Of a DNA stretch of 64,000 nucleotides, positions 28,374-36,017 are shown one piece after another. Position 1 is the first letter of the stretch. Every line of letters begins with the position of its first letter. The notes under the pieces were generated by a model. It saw nothing but the letters and a program-made list of their open reading frames with translations, was not told the origin of the DNA and made no database searches. The stretch comes from Comamonadaceae bacterium. Its GTDB lineage: Bacteria; Pseudomonadota; Gammaproteobacteria; Burkholderiales; Burkholderiaceae_C. Made by a program: the position numbers and the translations under genes. Location of the stretch: assembly GCA_947448735.1 (NCBI GenBank), contig CANFOS010000003.1, positions 62,001-126,000 on the forward strand. The letters run 5' to 3'.

Positions 28374-29656
28374 GCCCTATTTCCCGACCTCCAAGTGTCC
28401 CCGGCCACCCTTTCATTGCCTACCAAGCCGATGAGCTGCAGGTGGAAGGCGTGCCATTGAGCCGCCTGGCGCAAGACCACGGCACGCCTTTGTTTGTCTA
28501 TTCCAAAGCCGCCATGCTGGACGCCCTTGGCGCTTACCAGCGCGGCTTTGCGGGCCGCCACGCACAGATTTGCTATGCCATGAAGGCCAACTCATCACTG
28601 GGCGTGCTCCAGGTATTTGCCCAGGCAGGCTGCGGCTTTGACATTGTCTCTGGCGGTGAACTTGAGCGTGTTGTGGCGGCAGGCGGCGATGCTGCCAAGG
28701 TGATTTTTTCGGGCGTGGGCAAAACCCGCGCCGAGATGGCTCAAGCCCTGAACGCAGGCATTGGCTGCTTCAATGTTGAGAGCGAAGCCGAGCTGGACGT
28801 GCTGTCCACCGTCGCACTTGGCATGGGCTTGACCGCCCCGGTCAGCATTCGCGTCAACCCCAACGTGGACCCCAAAACGCATCCGTATATTTCTACCGGC
28901 CTGAAGGGCAACAAGTTTGGCGTCGCCCACGAGGACGCTTTGCGCATTTACCAGTATGCGGCTTCGCTCAAGGGCTTGCACGTTGTTGGCATTGACTGCC
29001 ACATCGGCTCTCAAATCACCACCACCGAGCCCTATCTGGACGCGATGGACAAAGTGCTGGAACTTGTGACCAGCATTGAAGCCGCGGGCATACCGATTGA
29101 GCACATCGACTTTGGCGGGGGCCTGGGCATTGACTACAACCACGACACGCCGCCGCAAGCCGATGCGCTGTGGCAGCAACTGCTGGCCAAGATTGACGCG
29201 AAAGGTTTTGCCGACAAGAAACTGATGATTGAACCCGGCCGCTCGCTGGTGGGCAATGCAGGCGTTTGCGTCACTGAAGTGCTATACCTCAAGCCCGGTG
29301 AACAAAAAAACTTTTGCATCATTGACGCTGCCATGAACGACCTGCCCCGTCCGGCCATGTACCAGGCTTTTCACGCCATCGTGCCCTTGTCCATCACGGC
29401 CAAACCGCAGGCGATCTACGACGTGGTCGGCCCGGTGTGTGAAAGCGGCGACTGGATTGGCCGTGACCGCGCGCTCAATGTGGCTGCAGGCGACTTCATG
29501 GCCGTTTTGTCAGCCGGCGCGTACTGCATGAGCATGGCCAGTAACTACAACACCCGCGGCCGTGCGGCAGAAGTGCTGGTCGCTGGCGACACCGCCCGTG
29601 TGATTCGCCAGCGAGAAACCGCACAAGACCAGATGCGCGGCGAACAACTGGCGTGA
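28370..29656 (+). CDS. lysA: Diaminopimelate decarboxylase
   Basis: A 428-residue PLP enzyme making L-lysine from meso-diaminopimelate. The PLP lysine is in CYAMKANSSLGVL, followed by the fold III barrel motifs HIGSQ and FGGGLGIDY. Substrate-binding EPGRSLVGNAG and the partner-subunit cysteine in VCESGDWIGRDR are present, and the tail reads YNTRGRAAEVLV. It overlaps the LptM-type gene by 4 bp. The length is normal. A family A repeat begins directly after the stop. Confidence 0.97.
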   Translation: MSPISRPPSVPGHPFIAYQADELQVEGVPLSRLAQDHGTPLFVYSKAAMLDALGAYQRGFAGRHAQICYAMKANSSLGVLQVFAQAGCGFDIVSGGELERVVAAGGDAAKVIFSGVGKTRAEMAQALNAGIGCFNVESEAELDVLSTVALGMGLTAPVSIRVNPNVDPKTHPYISTGLKGNKFGVAHEDALRIYQYAASLKGLHVVGIDCHIGSQITTTEPYLDAMDKVLELVTSIEAAGIPIEHIDFGGGLGIDYNHDTPPQADALWQQLLAKIDAKGFADKKLMIEPGRSLVGNAGVCVTEVLYLKPGEQKNFCIIDAAMNDLPRPAMYQAFHAIVPLSITAKPQAIYDVVGPVCESGDWIGRDRALNVAAGDFMAVLSAGAYCMSMASNYNTRGRAAEVLVAGDTARVIRQRETAQDQMRGEQLA

Positions 29657-29659
29657 GGT

Positions 29660-29716
29660 GCTCTAGCCGCTATTGATTAAATAGCTGCTTGTCCTTGTAT
29701 TTTCTGGCCTGCAGCC
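29660..29716. repeat. Family A interspersed repeat, copy 5, encoding the MsrQ C-terminus
   Basis: Plus-strand GCTATTGATTAAATAGCTGC, then TTGTCCTTGTATTTTCTGGC and CTGCAG. The hairpin arms and the GGCCTGCAG box are both present. The minus-strand reading supplies the last ~14 residues and stop of msrQ. Confidence 0.82.
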
Positions 29717-30314
29717 TTTTTTTGACCCAATACTGGTGCACGCGCCAGCCCAGCAGCACGGCGATGATGGCGGCGTACACAAACACGTCGGCAAAGTTGT
29801 TTTTGCCGGCCCGCATCCAGAAAAAGTGCAGCAGCCCCAAGCCGGAAATCAGGTACACCAGCTTGTGCAGCATTTGCCAGCGCTTGGCACCCATGGCCTT
29901 GATGGCGGCGTTAAACGACGTGGCAGCCAGCGGCGTGAGCAGCACAAAGCCAGCAAAACCGACCAGAATAAAGGGACGCTTGGCGATGTCTTTGGCGATG
30001 TCGGCCACATCAAAACCCATGTCAAACCAGCTGTAGCTGAGCAGGTGCAGCACCACATAAAAGTAAACGAAAAGCCCCAACATGCGGCGCAGCCTGGCCA
30101 GGGCGGGCCAGTTGGCCACGGTGCGCAGCGGGGTGACGGCCAGCACGATGCAGACGAACCGCAGCGTCCAGTCACCGGTGGCTCGAATCAGATACTCCTG
30201 CGGGTTGGCCCCCGCGCCGTTGGTGGCAACACGGTAAACCAGCCAGATGATGGGCAGCGAGCACAGCACAAACAGCAGCGGCTTGACGACCGGACGCATC
30301 AGAAGTTTGTTCAT
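29670..30314 (-). CDS. msrQ: MsrQ, heme-binding membrane subunit of methionine sulfoxide reductase
   Basis: A membrane protein of about 214 residues with five to six hydrophobic segments that carries electrons to periplasmic MsrP through heme. Family features are FVYFYVVLHLLSYSWFD (heme histidine), KRPFILVGFAGFVLLTPLA, then AMGAKRWQMLHKLVYLISG and LLHFFWM. I chose ATG 30314, 29 bp after the msrP stop; the longer ORF to 30548 lies inside msrP. The last ~14 residues (QARKYKDKQLFNQ) are encoded by a family A repeat. Confidence 0.93.
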   Translation of the reverse strand: MNKLLMRPVVKPLLFVLCSLPIIWLVYRVATNGAGANPQEYLIRATGDWTLRFVCIVLAVTPLRTVANWPALARLRRMLGLFVYFYVVLHLLSYSWFDMGFDVADIAKDIAKRPFILVGFAGFVLLTPLAATSFNAAIKAMGAKRWQMLHKLVYLISGLGLLHFFWMRAGKNNFADVFVYAAIIAVLLGWRVHQYWVKKRLQARKYKDKQLFNQ

Positions 30315-30343
30315 GCTCAAGGCCGCCGGAAAAGCCAGCCAGG

Positions 30344-31354
30344 TCAGAAATTCTTTTTCAGGTCCATGCCCGCATACAACTGGCCGACCTGCGCTTCGTA
30401 GCCGTTGAACATCAGCGTTTTGCGCTTTTTGGCAAACAGGCCGTCTTCGCCAATACGGCGCTCGGTGGCTTGGCTCCAGCGCGGGTGATCCACGTTCGGG
30501 TTGACGTTGGAATAAAAGCCATATTCGCTGGCAGCGGCCTTGTTCCACGCGGTTTTCGGCTCTTTGTCGGTAAAACGGATTTTGACAATGCTCTTGCCGC
30601 TTTTAAAACCGTATTTCCATGGCAACACCATGCGAACCGGTGCACCGCTCTGGTTGGGCAGCACCTCCCCGTACATGCCAAACGACAGCAGCGCCAGCGG
30701 GTGCATGGCTTCGTCCATGCGCAGCGCCTCCACATACGGCCATTCCAGCACGCGGGAGCCGACAAACGGCATGGTTTTCGGGTCTGCCAACGTGACAAAC
30801 TCCACATATTTGGCGCTGCCCAAGGGTTCGACTTTTTTGATCAGCTCTGACAATGAATAACCCACCCACGGGATCACCATCGACCAGCCTTCAACGCAGC
30901 GCAGGCGGTAAATGCGCTCTTCCTGCGGCGCCAGCTTGATCAGGTCTTCAAGCGTGTAGCTTTTGGGTTGCTTGACCAGGCCTTCAATGGCGACGCTCCA
31001 CGGTTTGGTCACCAGGGTGTGGGCGTTTTTGCCGGGGTCGGCCTTGTCGGTGCCAAATTCATAAAAGTTGTTGTAGCTGGTCGCATCTTTGTAATCGGTG
31101 ATTTTTTCCATCGTCACGGCGCCCGCCGCGGCTGATTTGCCCCCCACCAGTGCAGCCAGTTTGCCGGGCTTGGCACCGTTGGCGACAGAGCTTTCAGCGA
31201 TCGCCTGACGACCGGCCCAGCTGGCCAACGCCGCACCGGCTGCGCCTGTGGCCATGAGTTTCATCAAGTCGCGGCGACCCTGGTAGGTGCTGGGCGAGGT
31301 GATTTCACTGGCTACCTTGTGGTTAAAGCCGTTGGCGTTGTTCTTGATGAGCAT
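30344..31354 (-). CDS. msrP: MsrP, periplasmic molybdopterin methionine sulfoxide reductase
   Basis: A 336-residue molybdoenzyme (formerly YedY) that repairs oxidised methionines in envelope proteins. The Tat signal shows [20 protein letters not shown]. The molybdopterin cysteine is in [18 protein letters not shown]. Also visible are [11 protein letters not shown] and the family pattern [17 protein letters not shown]. It precedes msrQ on the same strand, the standard msrPQ arrangement. The length is usual. Confidence 0.96.
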   Translation of the reverse strand: MLIKNNANGFNHKVASEITSPSTYQGRRDLMKLMATGAAGAALASWAGRQAIAESSVANGAKPGKLAALVGGKSAAAGAVTMEKITDYKDATSYNNFYEFGTDKADPGKNAHTLVTKPWSVAIEGLVKQPKSYTLEDLIKLAPQEERIYRLRCVEGWSMVIPWVGYSLSELIKKVEPLGSAKYVEFVTLADPKTMPFVGSRVLEWPYVEALRMDEAMHPLALLSFGMYGEVLPNQSGAPVRMVLPWKYGFKSGKSIVKIRFTDKEPKTAWNKAAASEYGFYSNVNPNVDHPRWSQATERRIGEDGLFAKKRKTLMFNGYEAQVGQLYAGMDLKKNF

Positions 31355-31456
31355 GGGTTTCTTTCAGTAAGGGCGCATCGCCCAGGTTGTCTTTTCGTCA
31401 GGATACACGGCTAACGCTGACGCCGCTCACTTTCACAAGGATGGCCCGAGAAGGCG

Positions 31457-31490
31457 TAAAAAAAGCGAACCTTTTTTCAAAGGTTCGCTT
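31457..31490 (-). terminator. Rho-independent terminator after cytochrome c4
   Basis: An 11 bp stem (AAGCGAACCTT / AAGGTTCGCTT) with a short loop, followed on the minus strand by a run of seven T. It lies about 50 bp after the cytochrome stop and upstream of msrP. Confidence 0.85.
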
Positions 31491-31542
31491 GTGTGGAGTC
31501 CTTTCAAAGCCAAGGGTTCAATCCTTGTGCTTTGAGATGCGC

Positions 31543-32196
31543 TTAACGCAGTCCAGCAATGTAGTCCGCCAGCGCCTTGATCTCCCGGTCATTCAGCTTG
31601 GCCGCGTTTTGGGTCATTTGAAGGTTGTTCTTGCGAACGCCATCGCGGAAATAGGTCAACTGAGCGGCCGTGTATTCAGCGTGCTGGCCCGAAAGACGTG
31701 GGTACTGGGCAGGTATGCCGGCGCCGTTCGGGCTGTGGCAGCCTGCGCAGGCGGCGATCTGACGCTCCTGAATGCCGCCGCGGTAAATACGCTCACCCAG
31801 GGCGGCCATGTCTTTGTCGGTAGCAGTCCCAGGCTTTGCTTTGTTCGAGGTGACCCAAAAAGCGATGTTCTTCATGTCTTCTTCGGACAACGTGGTTGCC
31901 AAACCCAGCATGATGGCGTTAGCCCGTTTGCCTGATTTGTATTCTTGCAACTGCTTGACGATGTATTCAGGGTGTTGTTGCGCAAGCTTGGGGTAAGCAG
32001 GCGTGCCGGAATTCCCATCGACGCCATGACAGGCGGCGCAAACAGCAAAACTGGCTTGCCCCTTGGCCACATCCGGCTTGTAGGCCACAGGTTTGGCAAC
32101 TTTTGCAGGTTCTGGCTTGGCATCGGCAGCGGCAAAAGATGTGATGGAAGTCAGGGCCAATACGGCGCTGATGAGGGAGGTGGCAAACAGCTTCAT
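31543..32196 (-). CDS. Cytochrome c4, diheme
   Basis: A 217-residue exported diheme cytochrome c. A signal peptide (cleavage probable after TSFAAADA) is followed by two class I domains with heme sites CAACHG and CAGCHS. Each domain has a distal methionine candidate (ANAIMLGLA, then KNNLQMTQNAA). Cytochromes c4 pass electrons from the bc1 complex to terminal oxidases in the periplasm. It is divergent from engB, a neighbour pairing common in beta- and gammaproteobacteria. It has its own terminator. Confidence 0.94.
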   Translation of the reverse strand: MKLFATSLISAVLALTSITSFAAADAKPEPAKVAKPVAYKPDVAKGQASFAVCAACHGVDGNSGTPAYPKLAQQHPEYIVKQLQEYKSGKRANAIMLGLATTLSEEDMKNIAFWVTSNKAKPGTATDKDMAALGERIYRGGIQERQIAACAGCHSPNGAGIPAQYPRLSGQHAEYTAAQLTYFRDGVRKNNLQMTQNAAKLNDREIKALADYIAGLR

Positions 32197-32302
32197 ATCG
32201 TGGGATGCTTTAATGGTTGTCGCAAGTTCAATAACCCCTGATTTTACAATGGGTTCAGGGCACGTATCTGACTTGGGTATTCAAGCCCCCCACCAACACA
32301 CC

Positions 32303-33031
32303 ATGACCACTTCTTCCAGCCTCCTGCCACCGACACAACCCGACCCCAAAATCGCCATGGGCTGGCTGCACACTGCTAAATTTTTGACGACAGCCCCTGA
32401 GCTCAAGCATCTGCCGCGCCTGGATGTGCCTGAAATCGCTTTTGTTGGCCGGTCAAACGCCGGCAAGTCCACCTGCATCAACACCCTGACGCAGCAGCAC
32501 CGGCTGGCCTACGCGTCCAAAACACCGGGCCGGACGCAGTCAATCAATCTCTTTACGCTGGGCAAACAGGGCGTGACCGATGCGGTGTTGACTGACCTGC
32601 CCGGCTATGGCTATGCGGCCGTGCCCAAGGAGGCCAAACTGCGCTGGCAGCAGGTGATGGGCAACTACCTGCAAACCCGCGACAACCTCACAGCCGTGGT
32701 GCTGATGTGCGACCCGCGCCGTGGCATGACCGAGCTGGACGAGATTTTGCTGGACGTGATTCGCCCCCGGGTAGAAGAAGGCCTGAAGTTTTTAATCCTG
32801 CTGACCAAATCGGACAAGCTGAACAAGACCGAAGGCGCAAAAGCCCTGCAAATTGCCCGGCTGAACGCCGCAGGCGGCGACGTGAAGCTGTTTTCAGCCC
32901 TGAAAAAGCAAGGCGTTGAAGAGGTGGCACAGCATTTGTGGGACTGGACCCATCCAGACATCAGTTCTGACGCCCAAAAAGCGCCAAATCCAGCGCCAAA
33001 ACCAGCGACAGATGTGGCCGGAACCCAATAA
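32303..33031 (+). CDS. engB: EngB/YsxC ribosome-biogenesis GTP-binding protein
   Basis: A 242-residue TrmE-Era-type GTPase needed for assembly of the 50S subunit. G1 is GRSNAGKST, G2 TPGRTQSINLF, G3 DLPGYGYAAVPKEAKLRW, G4 TKSDKLNKTE and G5 near VKLFSALKKQG. I chose ATG 32303 (MTTSSSLLPP); the ORF extends upstream to 32093 through the divergent promoter region and the cytochrome gene. The C-terminal ~20 residues are Pro/Ala-rich and not conserved. Confidence 0.96.
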   Translation: MTTSSSLLPPTQPDPKIAMGWLHTAKFLTTAPELKHLPRLDVPEIAFVGRSNAGKSTCINTLTQQHRLAYASKTPGRTQSINLFTLGKQGVTDAVLTDLPGYGYAAVPKEAKLRWQQVMGNYLQTRDNLTAVVLMCDPRRGMTELDEILLDVIRPRVEEGLKFLILLTKSDKLNKTEGAKALQIARLNAAGGDVKLFSALKKQGVEEVAQHLWDWTHPDISSDAQKAPNPAPKPATDVAGTQ

Positions 33032-33035
33032 AAAT

Positions 33036-33065
33036 ATAGGCCAGCAGCTCCTGAATAAATAGCAA
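33036..33065 (-). repeat. Family A interspersed repeat, copy 6 (engB-hydrolase spacer)
   Basis: Minus-strand GCTATTTATTCAGGAGCTGC followed by TGGCCTATATTTT. It fills the whole 35 bp gap between engB and the hydrolase ATG and has the same box-and-arm order as copy 2. Confidence 0.72.
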
Positions 33066-33066
33066 A

Positions 33067-34041
33067 ATGATCGAGTTCAGCCGCCATACCCTACCCCACG
33101 GCATCACGCTGTCTTGCCGCAGTGCGGGCGCCAAAGGTCGGCCGGTGCTGATGTTTTTGCACGGCTTTCCCGAAGCCGCTTTTGTCTGGGACGGCTTGCT
33201 GGCGCATTTTTCCCAGCCGGAGAACGGCGGCTACCGCTGCATTGCGCCCAACCTGCGCGGCTTCGAAAAATCCAGTGCCCCGCCGGATGTGAGCGCCTAC
33301 CAACCCAAGCATCTGGTGCAAGATATTGCGGCGTTGATTGCCCTTGAGGGCGGGCAGCCGCAGCGCTGGGCCGCCCCGAGCAAGGCTAGCCCCCTCGGGG
33401 GGCAGCGACTTACGCGAAGTGAAGAGCGTGGGGGTCCACAGATTGAGTGCCTTGTGGCCCACGACTGGGGCGGAGCCGTGGCCTGGAACCTGGCCGCCAG
33501 CCAGCCGCAGCTGATCAAAAAGCTGGCCATCATCAACTCGCCTCACCCCGGTACGTTTTTGCGTGAGTTGCAGCACTCACCGAGCCAGCAGGCGGCCAGC
33601 GCTTACATGAATTTTTTGATTCGGCCAGATGCTGAAAAACTGCTGGCCGAAGACGATTACAAAAGACTGTGGCGATTTTTTAGCGACATCAGCGCCTCGC
33701 CCAACGCAGGCCGGTGGCTGACCGATGCTGTGAAGTCGCAGTACCGCGACATCTGGCAGCACGGCTTGACAGGGCCGCTCAATTTTTACCGCGCGTCGCC
33801 ACTGCGGCCCGGACCGGATGTCGCGAATCTGGTGATTCAGCGCGAGCTGCTGGGCGTGCACCTGCGCACGCTGGTCATGTGGGGTATGGGCGACATGGCC
33901 CTGCTGCCCGGGCTGCTCGATGGCCTGGCCGACTATGTGCCGCGCATGGAGCTGGCGCGTGTCGAAGGCGCGAGCCACTGGATCATTCACGAACAACCGA
34001 TGCTGGTAGCGCAGCATCTGGGGCGTTTTTTGTCCAGCTGA
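33067..34041 (+). CDS. Alpha/beta hydrolase (epoxide-hydrolase-like) with in-frame repeat insert
   Basis: A 324-residue alpha/beta hydrolase. The oxyanion motif LHGFPEAAFVWDGLL (HGXP) and nucleophile elbow VAHDWGGAVAW, with Asp133 as probable nucleophile, point to the epoxide hydrolase / haloalkane dehalogenase branch. The catalytic His is probably in GASHWIIHEQP near the end. Residues about 97-125, between IALEGG and IECLVAHDWGG, are encoded by a family B repeat and have no counterpart expected in the fold. Whether the protein remains active is open. The substrate is unknown. Confidence 0.87.
   Translation: MIEFSRHTLPHGITLSCRSAGAKGRPVLMFLHGFPEAAFVWDGLLAHFSQPENGGYRCIAPNLRGFEKSSAPPDVSAYQPKHLVQDIAALIALEGGQPQRWAAPSKASPLGGQRLTRSEERGGPQIECLVAHDWGGAVAWNLAASQPQLIKKLAIINSPHPGTFLRELQHSPSQQAASAYMNFLIRPDAEKLLAEDDYKRLWRFFSDISASPNAGRWLTDAVKSQYRDIWQHGLTGPLNFYRASPLRPGPDVANLVIQRELLGVHLRTLVMWGMGDMALLPGLLDGLADYVPRMELARVEGASHWIIHEQPMLVAQHLGRFLSS
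33364..33440 (+). repeat. Family B interspersed repeat, copy 2, in frame inside the hydrolase
   Basis: Plus strand carries GGGCCGCCCCGAGCAAGGCT, the CCCCCTCGGGGGG core, then GCGACTTACGCGAAGTGAAG and GCGTGGGGG. The ordered blocks match the gltB and tal-zwf copies. No stop codon arises in the reading frame of the hydrolase. Confidence 0.85.
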
Positions 34042-34042
34042 C

Positions 34043-34096
34043 GCTATTTTTTCAATAGCTGAATGCGCACAAATACATTGGCCTGCAGGTCAATAG
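34043..34096 (+). repeat. Family A interspersed repeat, copy 7
   Basis: CGCTATTTTTTCAATAGCTG, then AATGCGCACAAATACATTGG and CCTGCAGG. Perfect GCTATT/AATAGC arms. It starts just after the hydrolase stop and its CCTGCAGG box abuts the stop codon of the convergent acyltransferase (34090). Confidence 0.85.
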
Positions 34097-34986
34097 AGTT
34101 CCTGCATGCCCTCGGGCCGGGTTTTAAAGCGTTTGTGCACCCAGAAGTACTGCGCTGGCTGGCTGCGGATGTAGCCTTCGAGCTTCTGGTTCATCAACGC
34201 CGTGTCGGCGGCCACGTCATCGGTCGGAAAGTTCTTCCAGGCAGGCAGCACATTGACCTGGTAGCCACTGGCCGTCATGCTGACGACGACCGTCACCACC
34301 TTGGCGCGGCCCAGCCGGGCAAAGCGCGACAGCGACGGCACCGTGGCGGTCGGTACGCCAAAAAACGGCACAAAGATAGATTCTTGCGGGCCAAAGTCCA
34401 TGTCGGGCAACAGGTACAGCGGCTGACCGCTGCGAATGGCCGCCACAATCGGTTTGACGCCCTCAACGCGACCGAACAGCCGCATATTGCCCCAGCGCCT
34501 TCGGCCCCGCAGAATCCAGCGATCCACCAGTTTGTTCGACTGGTCGGTGTAAATGGTGGTCGATAGGCGCGGGATGCGCAGCGTCACGCCGCCCCAGGCG
34601 GCGTCCATGCCGAAAAAATGCGGCACAAAAACCACCGTTGGCTCGTCGCCTGCCAGTTCTTCAATGGCACCCGTCAGCGTCACGCGGCGCAAAATCCAGC
34701 TTTTGGGCGCATGCCAAACCCAGCTTCTGTCCAGCCAGGCCTGCGCAAAATAAACAAAGGTTTGGCGCGTCAGCACCTGGATGTGGTGTGCGGAATGCTC
34801 CGGAAAGCACAACGACAGATTGGCCATGACGACCCGCCGGCGCGGCACCACCGCCACATACAGCACCCAGCCCAGCAGCTTGCCCAGGGCACGCGCAACC
34901 TTCAGTGGCAGCATGGCCAAAAGCCGCATGAACAAAATGCCACTGCTGGTGAAAAGGTAGCTGAACCACTGGCGCGGTGTTCTCAA
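34090..34986 (-). CDS. LpxL/HtrB-family acyltransferase (first of tandem pair by position)
   Basis: A 298-residue membrane-associated acyltransferase of the lipid A lauroyl/myristoyl family. The HX4D catalytic motif is VPHFFGMDAAW near residue 142, followed by YTDQSNKLVDRWILRGR and LPDMDFGPQESIFVPFFGV. The ORF starts with TTG 34986, which overlaps the stop of the upstream paralogue (TTGA). ATG 34929 (MRLLAMLPLKVARALG) is an alternative and begins where related proteins usually do. In tandem with a second copy, so one may add the first secondary acyl chain and the other the second, or one may act on another lipid. Confidence 0.9.
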   Translation of the reverse strand: MRTPRQWFSYLFTSSGILFMRLLAMLPLKVARALGKLLGWVLYVAVVPRRRVVMANLSLCFPEHSAHHIQVLTRQTFVYFAQAWLDRSWVWHAPKSWILRRVTLTGAIEELAGDEPTVVFVPHFFGMDAAWGGVTLRIPRLSTTIYTDQSNKLVDRWILRGRRRWGNMRLFGRVEGVKPIVAAIRSGQPLYLLPDMDFGPQESIFVPFFGVPTATVPSLSRFARLGRAKVVTVVVSMTASGYQVNVLPAWKNFPTDDVAADTALMNQKLEGYIRSQPAQYFWVHKRFKTRPEGMQELY

Positions 34987-35849
34987 ACCCGGTCCTTTTT
35001 TGCGGCTTCCTGGCGCGGTGTTTTATAGCGTCCATAAGCCCACAGATACTGGCCAGGCTGGCTCAGCACGATGGTTTCAATGGCTTGGTTGATGCGTGTC
35101 ACAGCGCTTGGCAGATCTGAGTTGGCCGGCAGATCGACGGCAGGGCGGATTTTAACGATGTAGCCGCGCCCTTTGGGCAACCGCTCGCAACTGACCGGCA
35201 GCAGCGCGGCCCCAGTTTTCAAAGCCAGGCGTGCCGCCAGGGTCATGGTGTAGGCGGGTTTGCCGAAAAAAGGGACCCAGAGTCCCAAGCCTTCAGGCGG
35301 CACCTGGTCGGTCAACAGCGCCACCGCTTCGTTGGCCTTGAGGGCTTGATGCATGGCCTTGATGGCACTGAGGGATGCGGGCAACACTTTCATTTGGGGC
35401 CGCTGGCGGGTAGCCAGTTCAATGGCAGCCAGCCAGGGCTGCCGGGCCGGGCGGTAAATGGCGGTGACGGGTCCGTAAATTTCAGCCAGCGCTTGCGGGC
35501 CCAGCTCAAAACTGCCGCAGTGCGGGCCAAAAAAAATCACCCCCCTGCCCTGCGCAAAAGCCTCTTTGGCGATGTCTTGCCCCTGCATCTGGACCTGCAT
35601 CTCGGGGTTACCCAGGCACGACTGGTCAAACGGCCGCAGCCACAACTTGGGCAGCTCGGCCACAAAGCGCCCAGCCTCGGCGATGGCGGGCTTGGCGGTT
35701 TCGAAAGGCAGGCCCGCCTGCGCGACATGGGCGCGAAAGCGCTGGCGGTAAGCGGGGCTCAAAGCCCACACCAGCCAGCCCAACGCCCCGCCCAACGCAT
35801 GCAGCGCGGACAAGGGCCAGAGGGCAAAAAATCGCAACAGGGTGAGCAT
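34983..35849 (-). CDS. LpxL/HtrB-family acyltransferase (second of tandem pair)
   Basis: A 288-residue paralogue of its downstream neighbour. The HX4E motif is FFGPHCGSFELGPQA near residue 109, with LLTDQVPPEGLGLWVPFFGK and the tail PGQYLWAYGRYKTPR typical of lipid A secondary acyltransferases. A single N-terminal membrane helix is visible. Identity between the two paralogues is low, so they probably have different acyl or acceptor preference. The gene is divergent from metK; the metK promoter and leader lie between them. Confidence 0.9.
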   Translation of the reverse strand: MLTLLRFFALWPLSALHALGGALGWLVWALSPAYRQRFRAHVAQAGLPFETAKPAIAEAGRFVAELPKLWLRPFDQSCLGNPEMQVQMQGQDIAKEAFAQGRGVIFFGPHCGSFELGPQALAEIYGPVTAIYRPARQPWLAAIELATRQRPQMKVLPASLSAIKAMHQALKANEAVALLTDQVPPEGLGLWVPFFGKPAYTMTLAARLALKTGAALLPVSCERLPKGRGYIVKIRPAVDLPANSDLPSAVTRINQAIETIVLSQPGQYLWAYGRYKTPRQEAAKKDRV

Positions 35850-35894
35850 CAGTCAGGGCACATGCCAAAAATCCGGGACGCAAGATACGCGTCG

Positions 35895-35900
35895 TATAAT
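35895..35900 (+). promoter_or_regulatory. TATAAT -10 element of metK
   Basis: An exact TATAAT places the transcription start near 35906-35908, right at the 5' end of the predicted riboswitch stem. No good -35 is seen at 17 bp spacing. Confidence 0.65.
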
Positions 35901-35903
35901 CTG

Positions 35904-35966
35904 GGCGTCGTTGAGTTATTTGAACAACTTGCAGAGCGACGTTAAACCAACCTGCTAAAGCGTTCG
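35904..35966 (+). promoter_or_regulatory. SAM-II-like riboswitch in the metK leader
   Basis: The leader folds as an H-type pseudoknot with SAM-II layout. P1 is CGTCG (35906-35910) with CGACG (35937-35941). Loop 1 contains GAGTTATTTG. The pseudoknot helices are GCAG (35931-35934) with CTGC (35952-35955) and GAAC (35922-35925) with GTTC (35962-35965). Sequence blocks CTTGCAG, CGTTAAAC and GCTAAAG are those I recall as conserved in SAM-II (Rfam SAM_alpha, RF00521). The gene downstream makes SAM, which fits feedback control. The ribosome-binding site GGAG is about 40 nt further on. Confidence 0.72.
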
Positions 35967-36017
35967 CCAAAGCATTCCGCTGGCAACGCGCCCAGCAAAC
36001 TTATGGAGTGTACTGAC

